64,000 nt of DNA from Mycolicibacterium phlei (GTDB lineage: Bacteria; Actinomycetota; Actinomycetes; Mycobacteriales; Mycobacteriaceae): positions 434,001-498,000 of the forward strand of contig NZ_CP014475.1 of assembly GCF_001583415.1 (NCBI RefSeq), in the 5' to 3' direction. The translations under genes and the position numbers were made by a program. Below the pieces are notes generated by a model. The model saw only the letters and a program-made list of their open reading frames with translations. It was not told the DNA's origin and did no database searches. Within the stretch, counting starts at the first letter, position 1. Every line of letters begins with the position of its first letter. Positions 1-9,881 of this stretch are shown one piece after another.

Positions 1-123
1 CCACGAGTACGCCAGTTCGGGGAACCCGTGCGCGAGCACCACCAGCGGATCGCCCCGCCGGCCGGCCTCGAGCACCCGCAGGCGCACGCCGTTGGTGCGC
101 ACCATCCGTTCGGTCACGGTCAC
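1..123 (-). CDS. ephA: Epoxide hydrolase EphA-like, 5' fragment
   Basis: Only the first 41 codons lie in the window; the gene runs off the left edge. The fragment reads VTVTERMVRTNGVRLRV, then an alpha/beta-hydrolase start ending in the oxyanion-hole motif HGFPE. This matches the N-terminus of mycobacterial EphA (Rv3617), which opens epoxide rings with water. I chose GTG at 123 because the encoded TER-x-V-x-TNGVRLRV aligns with EphA; GTG at 117 and ATG at 105 are alternatives. The gene is divergent from ftsH with a 144-bp gap. Family assignment is good; substrate is unknown. Confidence 0.75.
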   Translation of the reverse strand, partial: MTVTERMVRTNGVRLRVLEAGRRGDPLVVLAHGFPELAYSW

Positions 124-267
124 GGTTCCATCGTCGGTGACGACGTCGGGCAAGCTGGTAGAAACCGTGGGGAACTTCGGTTCGTTGGTCTAGCGGTAGC
201 CTGAACTATTCGAGCTGCTCACATTGGAGGGACCGACCGCTGGCGGTCGAACGACGACGGATAGTTG

Positions 268-2547
268 ATGAATCGGAAAAATGTCATCCGCACGCTGACC
301 GTGATCGCGGTCGTGCTGTTGCTGGGATGGTCGTTCTACTACTTCAGTGACGACACGCGGGGGTACAAGCCGGTCGACACGTCGGTTGCGATCGCGCAGA
401 TCAAGAGCGACAACGTCAAGAGCGCCCAGATCGACGACCGTGAACAGCAGCTGCGACTGGACCTGAAGAGCGGCAACGGCGAGACCGAGGACCGCGACAA
501 GATCATCACCAAGTACCCCACCGGGTACGGGGCGACGCTGTTCGACGAGCTGCAGGCCAAGGGGGCGACGACGAACACCGTCGTCAACCAGGGCAGCATG
601 CTCGGCTCGCTGCTGATCTACATGCTGCCGCTGTTGCTGCTCGTCGCGCTGTTCGTGATGTTCTCGCGGATGCAGACCGGCGGCCGGATGGGCTTCGGCT
701 TCGGCAAGTCCCGGGCCAAGATGCTGTCCAAGGACATGCCCAAGACGACGTTCGCCGACGTGGCGGGTGTCGACGAGGCGGTCGAAGAGCTCTACGAGAT
801 CAAGGACTTCCTGCAGAACCCGGCCCGCTATCAGGCGCTGGGCGCCAAGATCCCCAAGGGTGTGCTGCTGTACGGCCCGCCCGGCACCGGTAAGACGCTG
901 CTGGCCCGCGCCGTCGCCGGCGAGGCCGGGGTGCCGTTCTTCACGATCTCCGGCTCGGACTTCGTGGAGATGTTTGTCGGCGTCGGCGCCTCCCGGGTGC
1001 GCGACCTGTTCGAGCAGGCCAAACAGAACGCCCCGTGCATCATCTTCGTCGACGAGATCGACGCGGTCGGCCGTCAGCGCGGCGCCGGCCTGGGCGGCGG
1101 CCACGACGAACGCGAGCAGACGCTGAACCAGCTGCTCGTCGAGATGGACGGGTTCGGCGACCGCCAGGGCGTCATCCTGATCGCCGCCACCAACCGGCCC
1201 GACATCCTGGACCCGGCGCTGCTGCGGCCGGGCCGCTTCGACCGCCAGATCCCGGTGTCCAACCCCGACCTGGCCGGCCGGCGCGCGGTGCTCAAGGTGC
1301 ACTCGCAGGGCAAGCCGATCGCCCCCGACGCCGACCTGGACGGGCTGGCCAAGCGCACCGTCGGCATGTCCGGCGCCGACCTGGCCAACGTGATCAACGA
1401 GGCCGCGCTGCTGACCGCCCGCGAGAACGGCACTGTCATCACCGGCGCCGCGCTGGAGGAGGCCGTCGACCGGGTCGTCGGCGGGCCGCGCCGCAAGAGC
1501 CGGCTCATCAGCGAGCAGGAGAAGAAGATCACCGCCTACCACGAGGGTGGCCACACCCTCGCCGCGTGGGCGATGCCCGACATCGAGCCGATCTACAAGG
1601 TGACGATCCTGGCGCGCGGCCGCACCGGCGGTCACGCCGTGGCGGTGCCGGAGGACGACAAGGGTCTGATGACCCGCTCGGAGATGATCGCCCGGCTGGT
1701 GTTCGCGATGGGCGGCCGCGCCGCCGAGGAGCTGGTGTTCCGCGAGCCGACCACCGGCGCGGTGTCCGACATCGAGCAGGCCACCAAGATCGCCCGCGCG
1801 ATGGTCACCGAGTACGGCATGAGCAGCAAGCTGGGCGCGGTGCGGTACGGCACCGAGCACGGCGACCCGTTCCTCGGCCGCACCATGGGCACCCAGGCCG
1901 ACTACAGCCACGAAGTGGCCCGTGAGATCGACGAGGAGGTGCGCAAGCTCATCGAGGCCGCGCACACCGAGGCCTGGGAGATCCTCACCGAGTACCGCGA
2001 CGTGCTCGACGTGCTGGCCGGTCAGCTGCTGGAGAAGGAGACGCTGCACCGCGCCGAGCTGGAGGCCATCTTCAAGGACGTCAAGAAGCGGCCGCGGCTG
2101 ACGATGTTCGACGACTTCGGTGGCCGGGTGCCGTCGGACAAGCCGCCGATCAAGACGCCGGGCGAGCTGGCGATGGAACGCGGTGAGCCGTGGCCCAAGC
2201 CGGTGCCCGAGCCCGCCTTCAAGGCGGCGATCGCCGCCGCGACCAAGGCGGCCGCCGAGGCCAACCAGGCCAACCCGAACGGCGCCAACGGCAACGGTGT
2301 CCAGGCCGGTGTCCCGGCCGGTGCGCCTGCGCCGACGCCGACGCAGCCCGACTACGGCGCCCCGGCAGGCTGGCACGCGCCGGGCTGGCCGCCGCAGCAG
2401 CAGGGCTACTGGTACCCGCCGCCGCAGCAGGGATGGCAGCAGCCCCAGCCGTATCCGCCCTATCAGCCCTACCCGCAGCAGGGAGCACAGCAACCCGGTG
2501 CTCCGAGTCCCAACGAGGATCAGGGTCAGGACCAGAACCGACGCTGA
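268..2547 (+). CDS. ftsH: ATP-dependent zinc metalloprotease FtsH
   Basis: A 759-residue membrane-anchored AAA+ protease that unfolds and degrades membrane and cytosolic proteins as a hexamer. Visible in order: TM helix at about residues 9-26, a short periplasmic domain, a second TM at about 112-131, the AAA module with Walker A GPPGTGKT at 203-210 and a second region of homology containing GRFDRQ, then the M41 peptidase with zinc motif HEGGH at 425-429. The last 80 or so residues are a Pro/Gln/Gly-rich tail, typical of mycobacterial FtsH and probably disordered. Start is ATG 268; a TTG directly before it is not needed, and the protein begins MNRKNV as in M. tuberculosis. It leads the folate gene run, with folE 28 bp downstream. 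Confidence 0.97.
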   Translation: MNRKNVIRTLTVIAVVLLLGWSFYYFSDDTRGYKPVDTSVAIAQIKSDNVKSAQIDDREQQLRLDLKSGNGETEDRDKIITKYPTGYGATLFDELQAKGATTNTVVNQGSMLGSLLIYMLPLLLLVALFVMFSRMQTGGRMGFGFGKSRAKMLSKDMPKTTFADVAGVDEAVEELYEIKDFLQNPARYQALGAKIPKGVLLYGPPGTGKTLLARAVAGEAGVPFFTISGSDFVEMFVGVGASRVRDLFEQAKQNAPCIIFVDEIDAVGRQRGAGLGGGHDEREQTLNQLLVEMDGFGDRQGVILIAATNRPDILDPALLRPGRFDRQIPVSNPDLAGRRAVLKVHSQGKPIAPDADLDGLAKRTVGMSGADLANVINEAALLTARENGTVITGAALEEAVDRVVGGPRRKSRLISEQEKKITAYHEGGHTLAAWAMPDIEPIYKVTILARGRTGGHAVAVPEDDKGLMTRSEMIARLVFAMGGRAAEELVFREPTTGAVSDIEQATKIARAMVTEYGMSSKLGAVRYGTEHGDPFLGRTMGTQADYSHEVAREIDEEVRKLIEAAHTEAWEILTEYRDVLDVLAGQLLEKETLHRAELEAIFKDVKKRPRLTMFDDFGGRVPSDKPPIKTPGELAMERGEPWPKPVPEPAFKAAIAAATKAAAEANQANPNGANGNGVQAGVPAGAPAPTPTQPDYGAPAGWHAPGWPPQQQGYWYPPPQQGWQQPQPYPPYQPYPQQGAQQPGAPSPNEDQGQDQNRR

Positions 2548-2564
2548 CAGGTCGGTACGCGTAC

Positions 2565-2570
2565 AGGAGG
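2565..2570 (+). promoter_or_regulatory. Strong Shine-Dalgarno deciding the folE TTG start
   Basis: A perfect AGGAGG lies 5 nt before TTG 2576. No ATG or GTG in the frame fits the folE N-terminus, so this site supports the rare TTG initiation codon. Confidence 0.8.
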
Positions 2571-2575
2571 CTCCA

Positions 2576-3184
2576 TTGGCGCAGTCGCAGCGCAACTCTG
2601 TCACCTTCCACCCGGCGAAGTTCGATCAAGCGCGCGCTGAGGCCGCGGTCCGGGAGCTGTTGATCGCGGTCGGTGAGGACCCCGACCGGCACGGGCTGGA
2701 GGACACCCCGGCGCGGGTTGCGCGGGCCTACCAGGAGCTGTTCGCGGGCCTGTACACCGATCCGGATTCGGTGCTGGACACCACCTTTGACGAACAGCAC
2801 GACGAGCTGGTGCTGGTCAAGCAGATCCCGATGTACTCGACGTGCGAGCACCACCTGGTGTCGTTCCACGGGGTCGCGCACGTGGCCTACATCCCCGGCC
2901 AGGACGGCCGGGTCACCGGTCTGTCGAAGATCGCCCGGCTGGTCGACCTGTACGCCAAGCGGCCGCAGGTGCAGGAGCGGCTGACCGGCCAGATCGCCGA
3001 CGCGATGATGCGCAAGCTCGACCCGCGCGGGGTGATCGTGGTGATCGAGGCCGAGCACCTGTGCATGGCGATGCGCGGGGTGCGCAAACCGGGCGCGATC
3101 ACCACCACCTCGGCGGTGCGCGGTCAGTTCAAGGTCGACGCGGCCTCCCGGGCCGAGGCGCTGGAACTCATCCTGCGCAAGTGA
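2576..3184 (+). CDS. folE: GTP cyclohydrolase I
   Basis: Converts GTP to 7,8-dihydroneopterin triphosphate, the first step of folate synthesis, in the cytosol. The 202-residue protein has the type I zinc and active-site residues: CEHH at 90-93 and a second cysteine at 163 in HLCMAMRG. The C-terminal half, including [20 protein letters not shown], is the conserved T-fold core. The TTG start at 2576 follows a strong ribosome binding site. It is the first of four overlapping folate genes (folE-folP-folB-folK), and its stop overlaps the proposed folP start by 4 bp, suggesting translational coupling. Confidence 0.96.
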   Translation: MAQSQRNSVTFHPAKFDQARAEAAVRELLIAVGEDPDRHGLEDTPARVARAYQELFAGLYTDPDSVLDTTFDEQHDELVLVKQIPMYSTCEHHLVSFHGVAHVAYIPGQDGRVTGLSKIARLVDLYAKRPQVQERLTGQIADAMMRKLDPRGVIVVIEAEHLCMAMRGVRKPGAITTTSAVRGQFKVDAASRAEALELILRK

Positions 3185-4017
3185 ATTCAGCCAGACCGAT
3201 GGTGACGTCGACGCGTGTGATGGGGGTCGTCAACGTCACCTCCGATTCGTTCTCCGACGGTGGACGCTTCCTGGACCGTGACCGCGCGGTCGAGCACGGG
3301 CTGCGGCTGGTCGCCGAGGGCGCGGCGATCATCGACGTCGGCGGGGAGTCCACCCGGCCCGGCGCCACCCGCGTCGACGCGGAGACCGAGAAGTCGCGGG
3401 TGCTGCCGGTCATCCGGGACCTGGCCGCCCACGGCGTGACGATCAGCATCGACACCATGCACGCCGAGGTCGCCGCGGCCGCGCTGGAGAACGGCGCGCA
3501 CATCGTCAACGACGTGTCCGGCGGCCGCGCCGACGCGGGCATGGCACCGCTGCTCGCGGACGCGAAAGTGCCGTGGATCCTCATGCATTGGCGGTCGGTG
3601 GACGCCGACCACCCGCACGAGGTGCCGCCCTACGGCGACGTCGTCGCCGAGGTGCGCACCGAACTGCTGCACAGCGCGGACGCCGCGGTGGCCGCCGGGG
3701 TCGACCCGGCCAACCTGATCATCGACCCGGGGCTGGGTTTCGCCAAGACCGCCGCGCACAACTGGGCGTTGCTGCACGCGCTGCCGGAGTTCATCGCCAC
3801 CGGATTCCCGGTGCTGGTCGGTGCGTCGCGCAAACGGTTCCTGGGCGCGCTGCTGGCCGACGCCGACGGCACCCCGCGCCCGCCGGACGGCCGGGAGACC
3901 GCGACCGCGGTGATCTCGGCGCTGTCGGCGCGGCACGGCGCCTGGGGGGTGCGGGTGCACGACGTGCGCGCCTCCGTCGACGCGATCAAAGTGGTGGAGG
4001 CCTGGGACGGTGCGTGA
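3181..4017 (+). CDS. folP: Dihydropteroate synthase
   Basis: Condenses 6-hydroxymethyl-dihydropterin pyrophosphate with p-aminobenzoate to dihydropteroate, the sulfonamide target. The TIM-barrel signatures are present: [15 protein letters not shown] near the N-terminus, [10 protein letters not shown] for phosphate binding, [18 protein letters not shown] and GASRKRF. Length is 278 residues, normal for FolP1. I give GTG 3181 because it forms a GTGA overlap with the folE stop; ATG 3199, six codons later, is equally possible because neither has a clear ribosome site. The 3' end overlaps folB by 8 bp. Confidence 0.95.
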   Translation: MNSARPMVTSTRVMGVVNVTSDSFSDGGRFLDRDRAVEHGLRLVAEGAAIIDVGGESTRPGATRVDAETEKSRVLPVIRDLAAHGVTISIDTMHAEVAAAALENGAHIVNDVSGGRADAGMAPLLADAKVPWILMHWRSVDADHPHEVPPYGDVVAEVRTELLHSADAAVAAGVDPANLIIDPGLGFAKTAAHNWALLHALPEFIATGFPVLVGASRKRFLGALLADADGTPRPPDGRETATAVISALSARHGAWGVRVHDVRASVDAIKVVEAWDGA

Positions 4018-4378
4018 CCGGATCGAGTTGCGCGGCTTACGGGTTCGCGGACACCACGGTGTGTTCGAGCACGAGCGCCGCGACGGGCAGGACTTCGTCG
4101 TCGACATCACGGTGTGGCTGGACCTGGCGCCCGCGGCCGCCAGCGACGACCTCGCCGACACACTGGACTACGGCCAGCTGGCGCAGCAGGCCGCCGACAT
4201 CGTGGCCGGACCGCCGCGCAACCTCATCGAGACCGTCGCCGGTGAGATCGCCGATGCGGTGATGACCGACGCGCGGGTGTCGGCGGTGGAGGTCGTCGTG
4301 CACAAGCCGTCGGCGCCGATCCCGTTGACGTTCACCGACGTCGCGGTCGTCGCCACCCGGTCGCGAGGTGACGGATGA
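4010..4378 (+). CDS. folB: Dihydroneopterin aldolase
   Basis: Cleaves 7,8-dihydroneopterin to 6-hydroxymethyl-dihydropterin and glycolaldehyde. The 122-residue tunnelling-fold protein starts at GTG 4010 ([19 protein letters not shown]) and carries the family HHGVFEHER segment and the DTLDYGQLA active-site segment. It overlaps folP by 8 bp and folK by 4 bp (ATGA), so all three are probably translated from one message. Confidence 0.94.
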   Translation: MRDRIELRGLRVRGHHGVFEHERRDGQDFVVDITVWLDLAPAAASDDLADTLDYGQLAQQAADIVAGPPRNLIETVAGEIADAVMTDARVSAVEVVVHKPSAPIPLTFTDVAVVATRSRGDG

Positions 4379-4887
4379 GCGAGGTCGTGCTGTCCATCGG
4401 GTCCAACCTCGGCGACCGGCTGGCGCTGCTGCGCTCGGTGGTCGACGGGCTGGGTGCCGCGGTGCGGGCGGTCTCCGGGGTGTACGAGACCGCGCCGTGG
4501 GGCGGTGTCGAGCAGGACCCGTTCCTCAACGCCGTGGTGGTGGCCGACGACCCCGGTGCCGACGCCGCGGCGTGGCTGCGCCGGGCCCACGACTTCGAGC
4601 GGGCCGCCGAGCGGGTGCGCGACGTGCGCTGGGGTCCGCGCACCCTCGACGTCGACCTGGTCTGCTGCCGCGCCGACGGGCGTGAGGTGCTGTCCACCGA
4701 GCCGGAGCTGACGCTGCCGCATCCGCGGGCGCACGAGCGGGCGTTCGTGCTGGTGCCGTGGCTGGAGGTGGAACCGGACGCCGCGCTGACCGTCGACGGG
4801 CGGGTCCGCCGCGCCGACGAGCTGCTGGCCGCGCTGGCGCCCGCCGAACGCGACGACGTCCACCGCACGGACCTGGTGCTGCGCTGA
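4375..4887 (+). CDS. folK: 2-amino-4-hydroxy-6-hydroxymethyldihydropteridine diphosphokinase (HPPK)
   Basis: Transfers pyrophosphate from ATP to 6-hydroxymethyl-dihydropterin, making the FolP substrate. Family motifs are visible: SIGSNLGDR at the N-terminus, a [11 protein letters not shown] loop, [10 protein letters not shown] with the metal-binding aspartates, and LPHPRAHER. Length is 170 residues. The start ATG overlaps the folB stop by 4 bp, and the stop overlaps the next ATG by one base. Confidence 0.95.
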   Translation: MSEVVLSIGSNLGDRLALLRSVVDGLGAAVRAVSGVYETAPWGGVEQDPFLNAVVVADDPGADAAAWLRRAHDFERAAERVRDVRWGPRTLDVDLVCCRADGREVLSTEPELTLPHPRAHERAFVLVPWLEVEPDAALTVDGRVRRADELLAALAPAERDDVHRTDLVLR

Positions 4888-5363
4888 TGGGGCCGACCCG
4901 GATCCGCGACCTCGTGGGCGCGACCGTGCTCACCGGTATCGCCGCCTATCTGCTGGTGCACGTGCTGTACCGCTGGTTCCCGCCGATCACGCTGTGGTCC
5001 GGGGTGTCGCTGCTGGGCGTCGCGATCGCCGAGGCCGGCTGGGGCTACTACATCCGGATGAAGATCAACGACGGCGAGATCGGGGTGGGCCGGGGTTGGC
5101 TGGACCCGCTCGCGGTGGCGCGGTCGGTGGTCGTCGCCAAGGCCTCCGCGTGGGTCGGTGCGCTGGTCCTGGGGTGGTGGTTGGGTGTGGTCTGCTACGT
5201 GCTGCCGCGCCGGTCGACTTTGCGGGTGGCCGCCGAGGACACCGCGGGTTCGCTCGTGGCGGCGGGCTGCGCGCTGGCGCTGATCGTGGCCGCGCTGTGG
5301 CTGCAGCATTGCTGCAAGTCGCCCGGCGAACCGCCGGAGAACGCCAACGGGGCAACGGAATAG
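4887..5363 (+). CDS. DUF3180 membrane protein (Rv3605c-like)
   Basis: A 158-residue integral membrane protein of unknown function. Four hydrophobic segments can be seen at about residues 9-30, 33-52, 82-108 and 118-142; the last ends in a small His-Cys-Cys cluster. The family sits next to folK in mycobacteria (Rv3605c) and in related actinobacteria. Start is ATG 4887, sharing one base with the folK stop (TGATG), so it is probably co-translated with the folate genes. The association suggests but does not prove a link to folate or cell-envelope work. Confidence 0.85.
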   Translation: MGPTRIRDLVGATVLTGIAAYLLVHVLYRWFPPITLWSGVSLLGVAIAEAGWGYYIRMKINDGEIGVGRGWLDPLAVARSVVVAKASAWVGALVLGWWLGVVCYVLPRRSTLRVAAEDTAGSLVAAGCALALIVAALWLQHCCKSPGEPPENANGATE

Positions 5364-5427
5364 AGATTTTCGGGGCCCGCGTGTGGAATCGCCGGAGCGC
5401 CCGACACGCGGAGTGACCTGTGCCGGG

Positions 5428-5433
5428 TACAGT
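5428..5433 (+). promoter_or_regulatory. -10 element TACAGT of a leaderless promoter
   Basis: TACAGT ends 7 nt before ATG 5441, so transcription would start on or next to the A of the start codon. No Shine-Dalgarno is visible there. Confidence 0.5.
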
Positions 5434-5440
5434 CGCCCAC

Positions 5441-6721
5441 ATGACCGATCCGACCCGCAGCGCCCGCCAGCGGCGCGGCGGCCGGCGGCCGGGCTGGATG
5501 CTGCTGACCGCGTTGCTGGTGCTGGCCATCGCGGCCAGCTGTGCGCTGGTGTTCACCAACCGGGTCGAACTGCTCAAACTCGCCGTCATCCTCGCGCTGT
5601 GGGCGGCCGTCGTCGGCGCGTTCGTGTCGGTGATTTACCGCCGCCAGGCCGACGCCGACGCCGCCAAGGTGCGCGACCTCAAGCTGGTGTACGACCTGCA
5701 GTTGGATCGGGAGATCGCCGCGCGCCGCGAGTACGAGCTGTCGCTGGAGTCGCAGCTGCGCCGGGAGCTGACCGCGGAGGTGCGCGCCCAGGCCGCCGAC
5801 GAGGTGGCCGCGCTGCGCGCCGAGCTGGCGGCGCTGCGCACCAACCTGGAGATCCTGTTCGACGCCGACCTGTCGCACCGCCCGGCGCTGGAGACCGAAC
5901 GCACCACGGTGCGCGCCTACAGCGACTGGGCCCGCGACTCGGAGACGACGGGCCGCGTCACCAGCAGCCGCATCGACGACTTCACGCCCGATATCGAGTT
6001 CACCCCGAAGGTCACCGACGACCGGACCGAGGAGAGCCCGATCATCGACGTGCCCGCCGAACCCACTCCGCCGGAGCCGGAGTGGACACCGCCGACCGCC
6101 GAGCCGGTTGGCGCGCACCGCCGGGCGGCCGAGGCGCAGCCCGAGCCACGCAGGCATGCCGCCGAGGACCACTCGCCCTGGCAGCCGCCGGTGCAACAGC
6201 CACCCGTACAACAGCCACCCGTACAACCACAGCAGGCACCACCGCCCCCGCCGCCGACACCACCACCGCCCGCGCCTACGCCTACGCCGACGCCCACGCC
6301 CCCACCTCCGCCGCCGCAGCCGGAGCCGGTGGTCAGCACCCCCGAACCCGCCCCGACCGGTTGGCGGCCCGCCCCCGCGGAGGGACAGTGGCTGCCGCCG
6401 GGCACCCCGGGCAGCAACTGGACGGCCCCGGCCGCGCCCGAGCGGGCGGCGGACGAGTACGTCGGCAGACGCCGGGCACCCGAACCGGAGACCATCGAAC
6501 CGCCGCGCCGCGGCAGGCATTACGCCGACACCGACGAGCCGACCCCGGCCCCGACCCCGACACCGGCGCCGACACCCCGGCACGCCGGGCCGGAATCCGG
6601 CGGCGGCCGGCGCCGCCGCGCCGACGACACCGACACCGCGGGGCAGTCGGTCGCCGAACTGCTGGCCCGGCTGCAGGCCAATCCCGCGCCGGGAGGCCGT
6701 CGTCGACGCCGTGAGGAGTGA
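5441..6721 (+). CDS. DUF6779-type membrane protein with Pro-rich tail (Rv3604c-like)
   Basis: A 426-residue protein with no known biochemical role. After a basic N-terminus come two TM helices (about 19-39 and 45-66), a charged stretch likely to form a coiled coil (about 70-140, rich in Glu/Arg/Ala), and a long low-complexity tail of Pro, Thr, Gln and Ala. The tail contains a short DNA tandem repeat coding PPVQQ units. The arrangement resembles the Ala/Arg/Pro-rich membrane protein Rv3604c that follows the folate genes in M. tuberculosis. I prefer ATG 5441, directly behind a -10 element, over GTG 5420. The tail may reach into the cytoplasm or envelope; topology is not certain. Confidence 0.85.
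   Translation: MTDPTRSARQRRGGRRPGWMLLTALLVLAIAASCALVFTNRVELLKLAVILALWAAVVGAFVSVIYRRQADADAAKVRDLKLVYDLQLDREIAARREYELSLESQLRRELTAEVRAQAADEVAALRAELAALRTNLEILFDADLSHRPALETERTTVRAYSDWARDSETTGRVTSSRIDDFTPDIEFTPKVTDDRTEESPIIDVPAEPTPPEPEWTPPTAEPVGAHRRAAEAQPEPRRHAAEDHSPWQPPVQQPPVQQPPVQPQQAPPPPPPTPPPPAPTPTPTPTPPPPPPQPEPVVSTPEPAPTGWRPAPAEGQWLPPGTPGSNWTAPAAPERAADEYVGRRRAPEPETIEPPRRGRHYADTDEPTPAPTPTPAPTPRHAGPESGGGRRRRADDTDTAGQSVAELLARLQANPAPGGRRRRREE
6191..6228 (+). repeat. 15-bp tandem repeat coding PPVQQ
   Basis: Units at 6191-6205 and 6206-6220 differ by one base (GTGCAACAGCCACCC, GTACAACAGCCACCC), followed by a partial third copy. It lies in the Pro-rich tail of the preceding membrane protein and is a likely site of length variation between strains. 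Confidence 0.8.
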
Positions 6722-6723
6722 GC

Positions 6724-6729
6724 TAGTCT
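6724..6729 (+). promoter_or_regulatory. Possible -10 (TAGTCT) for the DUF2520-panC-panD-coaX run
   Basis: TAGTCT lies just after the stop of the Pro-rich membrane protein and would give a leader of about 65 nt to ATG 6803. No convincing -35 is seen. Confidence 0.3.
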
Positions 6730-6802
6730 CGTAGCGGCCGTCCGGTACCCGCACCGCAGGACCGGAACGAACAGATCTGACTTCAGCGAGGTCGTTTTTC
6801 GC

Positions 6803-7717
6803 ATGGGAACCCCCGACGGATTTCGGCCTGCGCGGCTCACGGTGGGCATCATCTCCGCAGGTCGTGTGGGTTCCGCGCTGGGTGTGGCGCTGGAGCGTGC
6901 CGAGCACGTGGTAGTGGCCTGCAGCGCGATCTCCCGCGCCTCGCGCGACCGCGCGCACCGCAGGCTGCCCGACACCGCGGTGCTGCCCGCCGACGAGGTG
7001 GCCGGCCGCGCCGAACTGCTGATCCTGGCGGTGCCCGATGCGGTGCTCGCCGACGTGGTGTCCGGGCTGGCCGCCACCAACGCCGTCCGGCCCGGCACGA
7101 TCGTCGTGCACACCTCCGGCGCCAACGGCGTCGGCATCCTCGCGCCGCTGACCGCGCAGGGCTGCATCCCGCTGGCCATCCACCCGGCGATGACGTTCAC
7201 CGGCTCCGACGAGGACATCGAGCGGCTGCCCGACACCTGTTTCGGCATCACCGCCGCCGACGAGGTCGGCTACGCGATCGGCCAGTCGCTGGTGCTGGAG
7301 ATCGGCGGGGAGCCGTTCCGGGTCCGCGAGGACGCCCGCACGCTGTACCACTCGGCGCTGGCGCACGCCAGCAACCACCTGGTGACCGTGGTCCTCGACG
7401 CCGTCGAGGCGCTGCGCGCGGCGATGTCGGGTCAGGAACTGCTCGGCCAGGAACTCGTCCTCGACGCGCCGGGCGGTATCGCCGAACGGGTGATCGCACC
7501 GCTGGCCCGCGCGTCGCTGGAGAACGCCCTGCAGCGCGGGCAGGCCGCGCTGACCGGACCGGTCGCCCGAGGTGACGCCGCCGCGGTCGCCGCGCATCTG
7601 GAGGCCCTGACAGAGGTGAATCCCGAATTGGCACAGGCATATCGGGCGAACTCGCTGCGCACGGCGCAGCGTGCGCACGCCCCCGACGACGTGTTCGCAG
7701 TCCTGGAGAATCGATGA
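6803..7717 (+). CDS. Rossmann-like / DUF2520 oxidoreductase-like protein (Rv3603c-like)
   Basis: A 304-residue protein with an N-terminal NAD(P)-type Rossmann domain ([17 protein letters not shown], a GxGxxG variant) and a C-terminal helical DUF2520 domain like that of 6-phosphogluconate dehydrogenase-type proteins. It overlaps panC by 4 bp and always sits before panC in mycobacteria. By context it could supply the ketopantoate reductase step of pantothenate synthesis, but that is inference; the second glycine pattern is atypical (SAGRVG). Start ATG 6803. Confidence 0.85.
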   Translation: MGTPDGFRPARLTVGIISAGRVGSALGVALERAEHVVVACSAISRASRDRAHRRLPDTAVLPADEVAGRAELLILAVPDAVLADVVSGLAATNAVRPGTIVVHTSGANGVGILAPLTAQGCIPLAIHPAMTFTGSDEDIERLPDTCFGITAADEVGYAIGQSLVLEIGGEPFRVREDARTLYHSALAHASNHLVTVVLDAVEALRAAMSGQELLGQELVLDAPGGIAERVIAPLARASLENALQRGQAALTGPVARGDAAAVAAHLEALTEVNPELAQAYRANSLRTAQRAHAPDDVFAVLENR

Positions 7718-8649
7718 CCACTACGCGCACCCCGCAGTTCACCGCGGGCCAACTCAACGTCTACTCACGTCCCGTCGACGTCACCACGGTCACCCGGGCG
7801 CTGCGCCGCACCGGCCGCCGGGTGATGCTGGTGCCGACGATGGGCGCACTGCATGAGGGGCACCTGAGCCTGATCCGCGCCGCCAAGCTCGTGCAGGGCG
7901 CGGTCGTGGTGGTGTCGATCTTCGTCAACCCGCTGCAGTTCGGCCCGAACGAGGACCTCGACGCCTACCCGCGCACGCTGGAGGAGGACCTGGAGAAGCT
8001 GCGCGCGGCCGGGGTCGAGATCGCGTTCACCCCGACCGCCCGCGACATGTACCCCGAGGGCCCGCGCACCTCGGTGGTGCCCGGCCCGCTGGGCTCCGAA
8101 CTCGAAGGAGCGGTTCGCCCAACCCATTTCGCGGGTGTGCTGACCGTGGTGCTGAAGCTGTTCAACATTGTGCAGCCGGACCGCGCGTTCTTCGGCGAGA
8201 AGGACTACCAGCAGCTGACGCTGATCCGGCAGATGGTCGCCGACCTCAACGTCGACGTGCAGATCGTCGGGGTGCCGACCGTGCGGGAGTCCGACGGGCT
8301 GGCGCTGTCGTCGCGCAACCGGTACCTGGGCCCCGAGGAACGGGAGCACGCCAGCGCGCTGTCGGCCGCCCTGCTGGCCGGCATGTACGCGGCGGGGGAG
8401 GGCGCGCCGGCCGCCGTGGACGCCGCCCGCGCGGTGCTCGACGAGGTGCCGGCGATCGAGGTGGACTACGTCGAGGTCCGCGACCCGATGCTCGGCCCGG
8501 CACCGGAGACCGGCGCGGCGCGGATGCTGATCGCCGGCCGACTGGGCGGCACCCGGCTGCTGGACAACATCGCCATCGACATCGGGGTGCCCTCCGGGCC
8601 GGGGCCCGACGTTGCGTACGACGAACACGAACTCCCCTGGAGGAACTGA
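7714..8649 (+). CDS. panC: Pantothenate synthetase
   Basis: Ligates pantoate and beta-alanine with ATP through a pantoyl-adenylate. The nucleotidyl-transferase signatures are visible: [16 protein letters not shown] (HIGH-type motif) and SSRNRYL (KMSKS-type loop), with [10 protein letters not shown] between. Length is 311 residues, normal for the family. ATG 7714 overlaps the preceding stop (ATGA), and the stop meets the panD ATG. Together with panD it makes pantothenate. Confidence 0.96.
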   Translation: MTTTRTPQFTAGQLNVYSRPVDVTTVTRALRRTGRRVMLVPTMGALHEGHLSLIRAAKLVQGAVVVVSIFVNPLQFGPNEDLDAYPRTLEEDLEKLRAAGVEIAFTPTARDMYPEGPRTSVVPGPLGSELEGAVRPTHFAGVLTVVLKLFNIVQPDRAFFGEKDYQQLTLIRQMVADLNVDVQIVGVPTVRESDGLALSSRNRYLGPEEREHASALSAALLAGMYAAGEGAPAAVDAARAVLDEVPAIEVDYVEVRDPMLGPAPETGAARMLIAGRLGGTRLLDNIAIDIGVPSGPGPDVAYDEHELPWRN

Positions 8650-9056
8650 TGTTGCGGACAATGCTGAAGTCCAAGATCCATCGGGCGACGGTCACCCAGG
8701 CGGACCTGCACTACGTCGGCTCGGTCACCATCGACGCCGACCTGATGGACGCCGCGGACCTGCTCGAGGGGGAGCAGGTGACGATCGTCGACATCGACAA
8801 CGGCGCCCGGCTGGTCACCTACGCGATCACCGGTGAGCGCGGCAGCGGCGTCATCGGAATCAACGGCGCCGCAGCCCATCTCATCCATCCCGGGGATCTG
8901 GTCATCCTGATCGCCTACGGCACCACGGACGACGCCGAGGCGCGCGAGTACCAGCCGCGCATCGTGTTCGTCGACGCCGACAACAAGCCGATCGACCTCG
9001 GTTCCGACCCCGCGTTCGTCCCCGCGGACGCCGCCGACCTGATGTCCCCGCGGTGA
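8649..9056 (+). CDS. panD: Aspartate 1-decarboxylase
   Basis: Makes beta-alanine from aspartate; the pro-protein self-cleaves to form a pyruvoyl cofactor. The cleavage pair Gly24-Ser25 is visible in [11 protein letters not shown], and Lys9 and the RxxVT segment fit the family. The 135-residue protein has the C-terminal extension seen in mycobacterial PanD. Start ATG 8649 overlaps the panC stop by one base. Confidence 0.96.
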   Translation: MLRTMLKSKIHRATVTQADLHYVGSVTIDADLMDAADLLEGEQVTIVDIDNGARLVTYAITGERGSGVIGINGAAAHLIHPGDLVILIAYGTTDDAEAREYQPRIVFVDADNKPIDLGSDPAFVPADAADLMSPR

Positions 9057-9062
9057 CGTCTG

Positions 9063-9881
9063 ATGCTGCTGGCAATCGACGTCCGTAACACCCACACCGT
9101 GGTGGGCCTGATCTCCGGATCGGGCGACCACGCGAAAGTGGTGCAGCACTGGCGGATTCGCACCGAACCCGAGGTTACCGCCGACGAGTTGGCGCTGACC
9201 ATCGACGGCCTGATCGGTGACGACGCCGAACGTCTCACCGGCGCGGTCGGGTTGTCGACGGTGCCGTCGGTGATGCACGAGGTCCGGGTCATGCTCGAGC
9301 AGTACTGGCCGTCGGTGCCGCACGTGCTGATCGAGCCCGGTGTGCGCACCGGAATCCCGCTGCTGGTCGACAACCCGAAGGAGGTCGGGGCCGACCGCAT
9401 CGTCAACTGTCTTGCCGCGTACCACAAGTACGGCCGGGCCTCGATCGTCGTGGACTTCGGCTCCTCGATCTGTGTGGACGTGGTCTCGGCGAAGGGCGAG
9501 TTCCTCGGCGGCGCGATCGCGCCGGGTGTGCAGGTGTCTTCGGACGCGGCGGCCGCCCGCTCGGCGGCGCTGCGCCGCGTCGAGCTGACCAGGCCGCGGT
9601 CGGTGATCGGCAAGAACACCGTCGAGTGCATGCAGGCCGGCGCGGTGTTCGGGTTCGCCGGGCTGGTCGACGGTCTGGTCAACCGCATCCGCGAGGACGT
9701 CGACGGATTCGCCGGCGACGACGTGGCCGTGGTCGCCACCGGGCACACCGCGCCGCTGGTGCTGCCGGACGTGCACACCGTGCACGACTACGACAAGTAC
9801 CTCACCCTCAACGGGCTGCGGCTGGTGTTCGAACGCAACCGCGACAACCAGCGGGGCCGGCTGAAACAGGCCCGGGCCTAG
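9063..9881 (+). CDS. coaX: Type III pantothenate kinase
   Basis: Phosphorylates pantothenate, the first step of CoA synthesis. ASKHA-fold motifs are present: [14 protein letters not shown] at the N-terminus, GADRIVNC, and the phosphate-binding [12 protein letters not shown]. The 272-residue length is normal. It follows panD by 6 bp, completing panC-panD-coaX. Its TAG stop shares a CTAG tetranucleotide with the stop of the convergent downstream gene. Mycobacterial CoaX has been described as inactive in some species, with CoaA doing the work, so activity cannot be assumed. Confidence 0.93.
   Translation: MLLAIDVRNTHTVVGLISGSGDHAKVVQHWRIRTEPEVTADELALTIDGLIGDDAERLTGAVGLSTVPSVMHEVRVMLEQYWPSVPHVLIEPGVRTGIPLLVDNPKEVGADRIVNCLAAYHKYGRASIVVDFGSSICVDVVSAKGEFLGGAIAPGVQVSSDAAAARSAALRRVELTRPRSVIGKNTVECMQAGAVFGFAGLVDGLVNRIREDVDGFAGDDVAVVATGHTAPLVLPDVHTVHDYDKYLTLNGLRLVFERNRDNQRGRLKQARA

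Noticed and set aside
171..186. GGAAC as an ECF sigma -35 upstream of ftsH
   Set aside because: The only CGTT nearby is 7 bp away, far short of the usual spacing.
190..2604. An 804-residue open frame on the minus strand across ftsH
   Set aside because: It mirrors the ftsH coding strand in high-GC DNA, has an Arg/Leu/Val-rich composition and no family motif. It is a shadow frame.
6183..6340. Pro-rich repeats as a possible CRISPR-like array
   Set aside because: Units are short, abutting and in frame with a coding repeat; there are no spacers.
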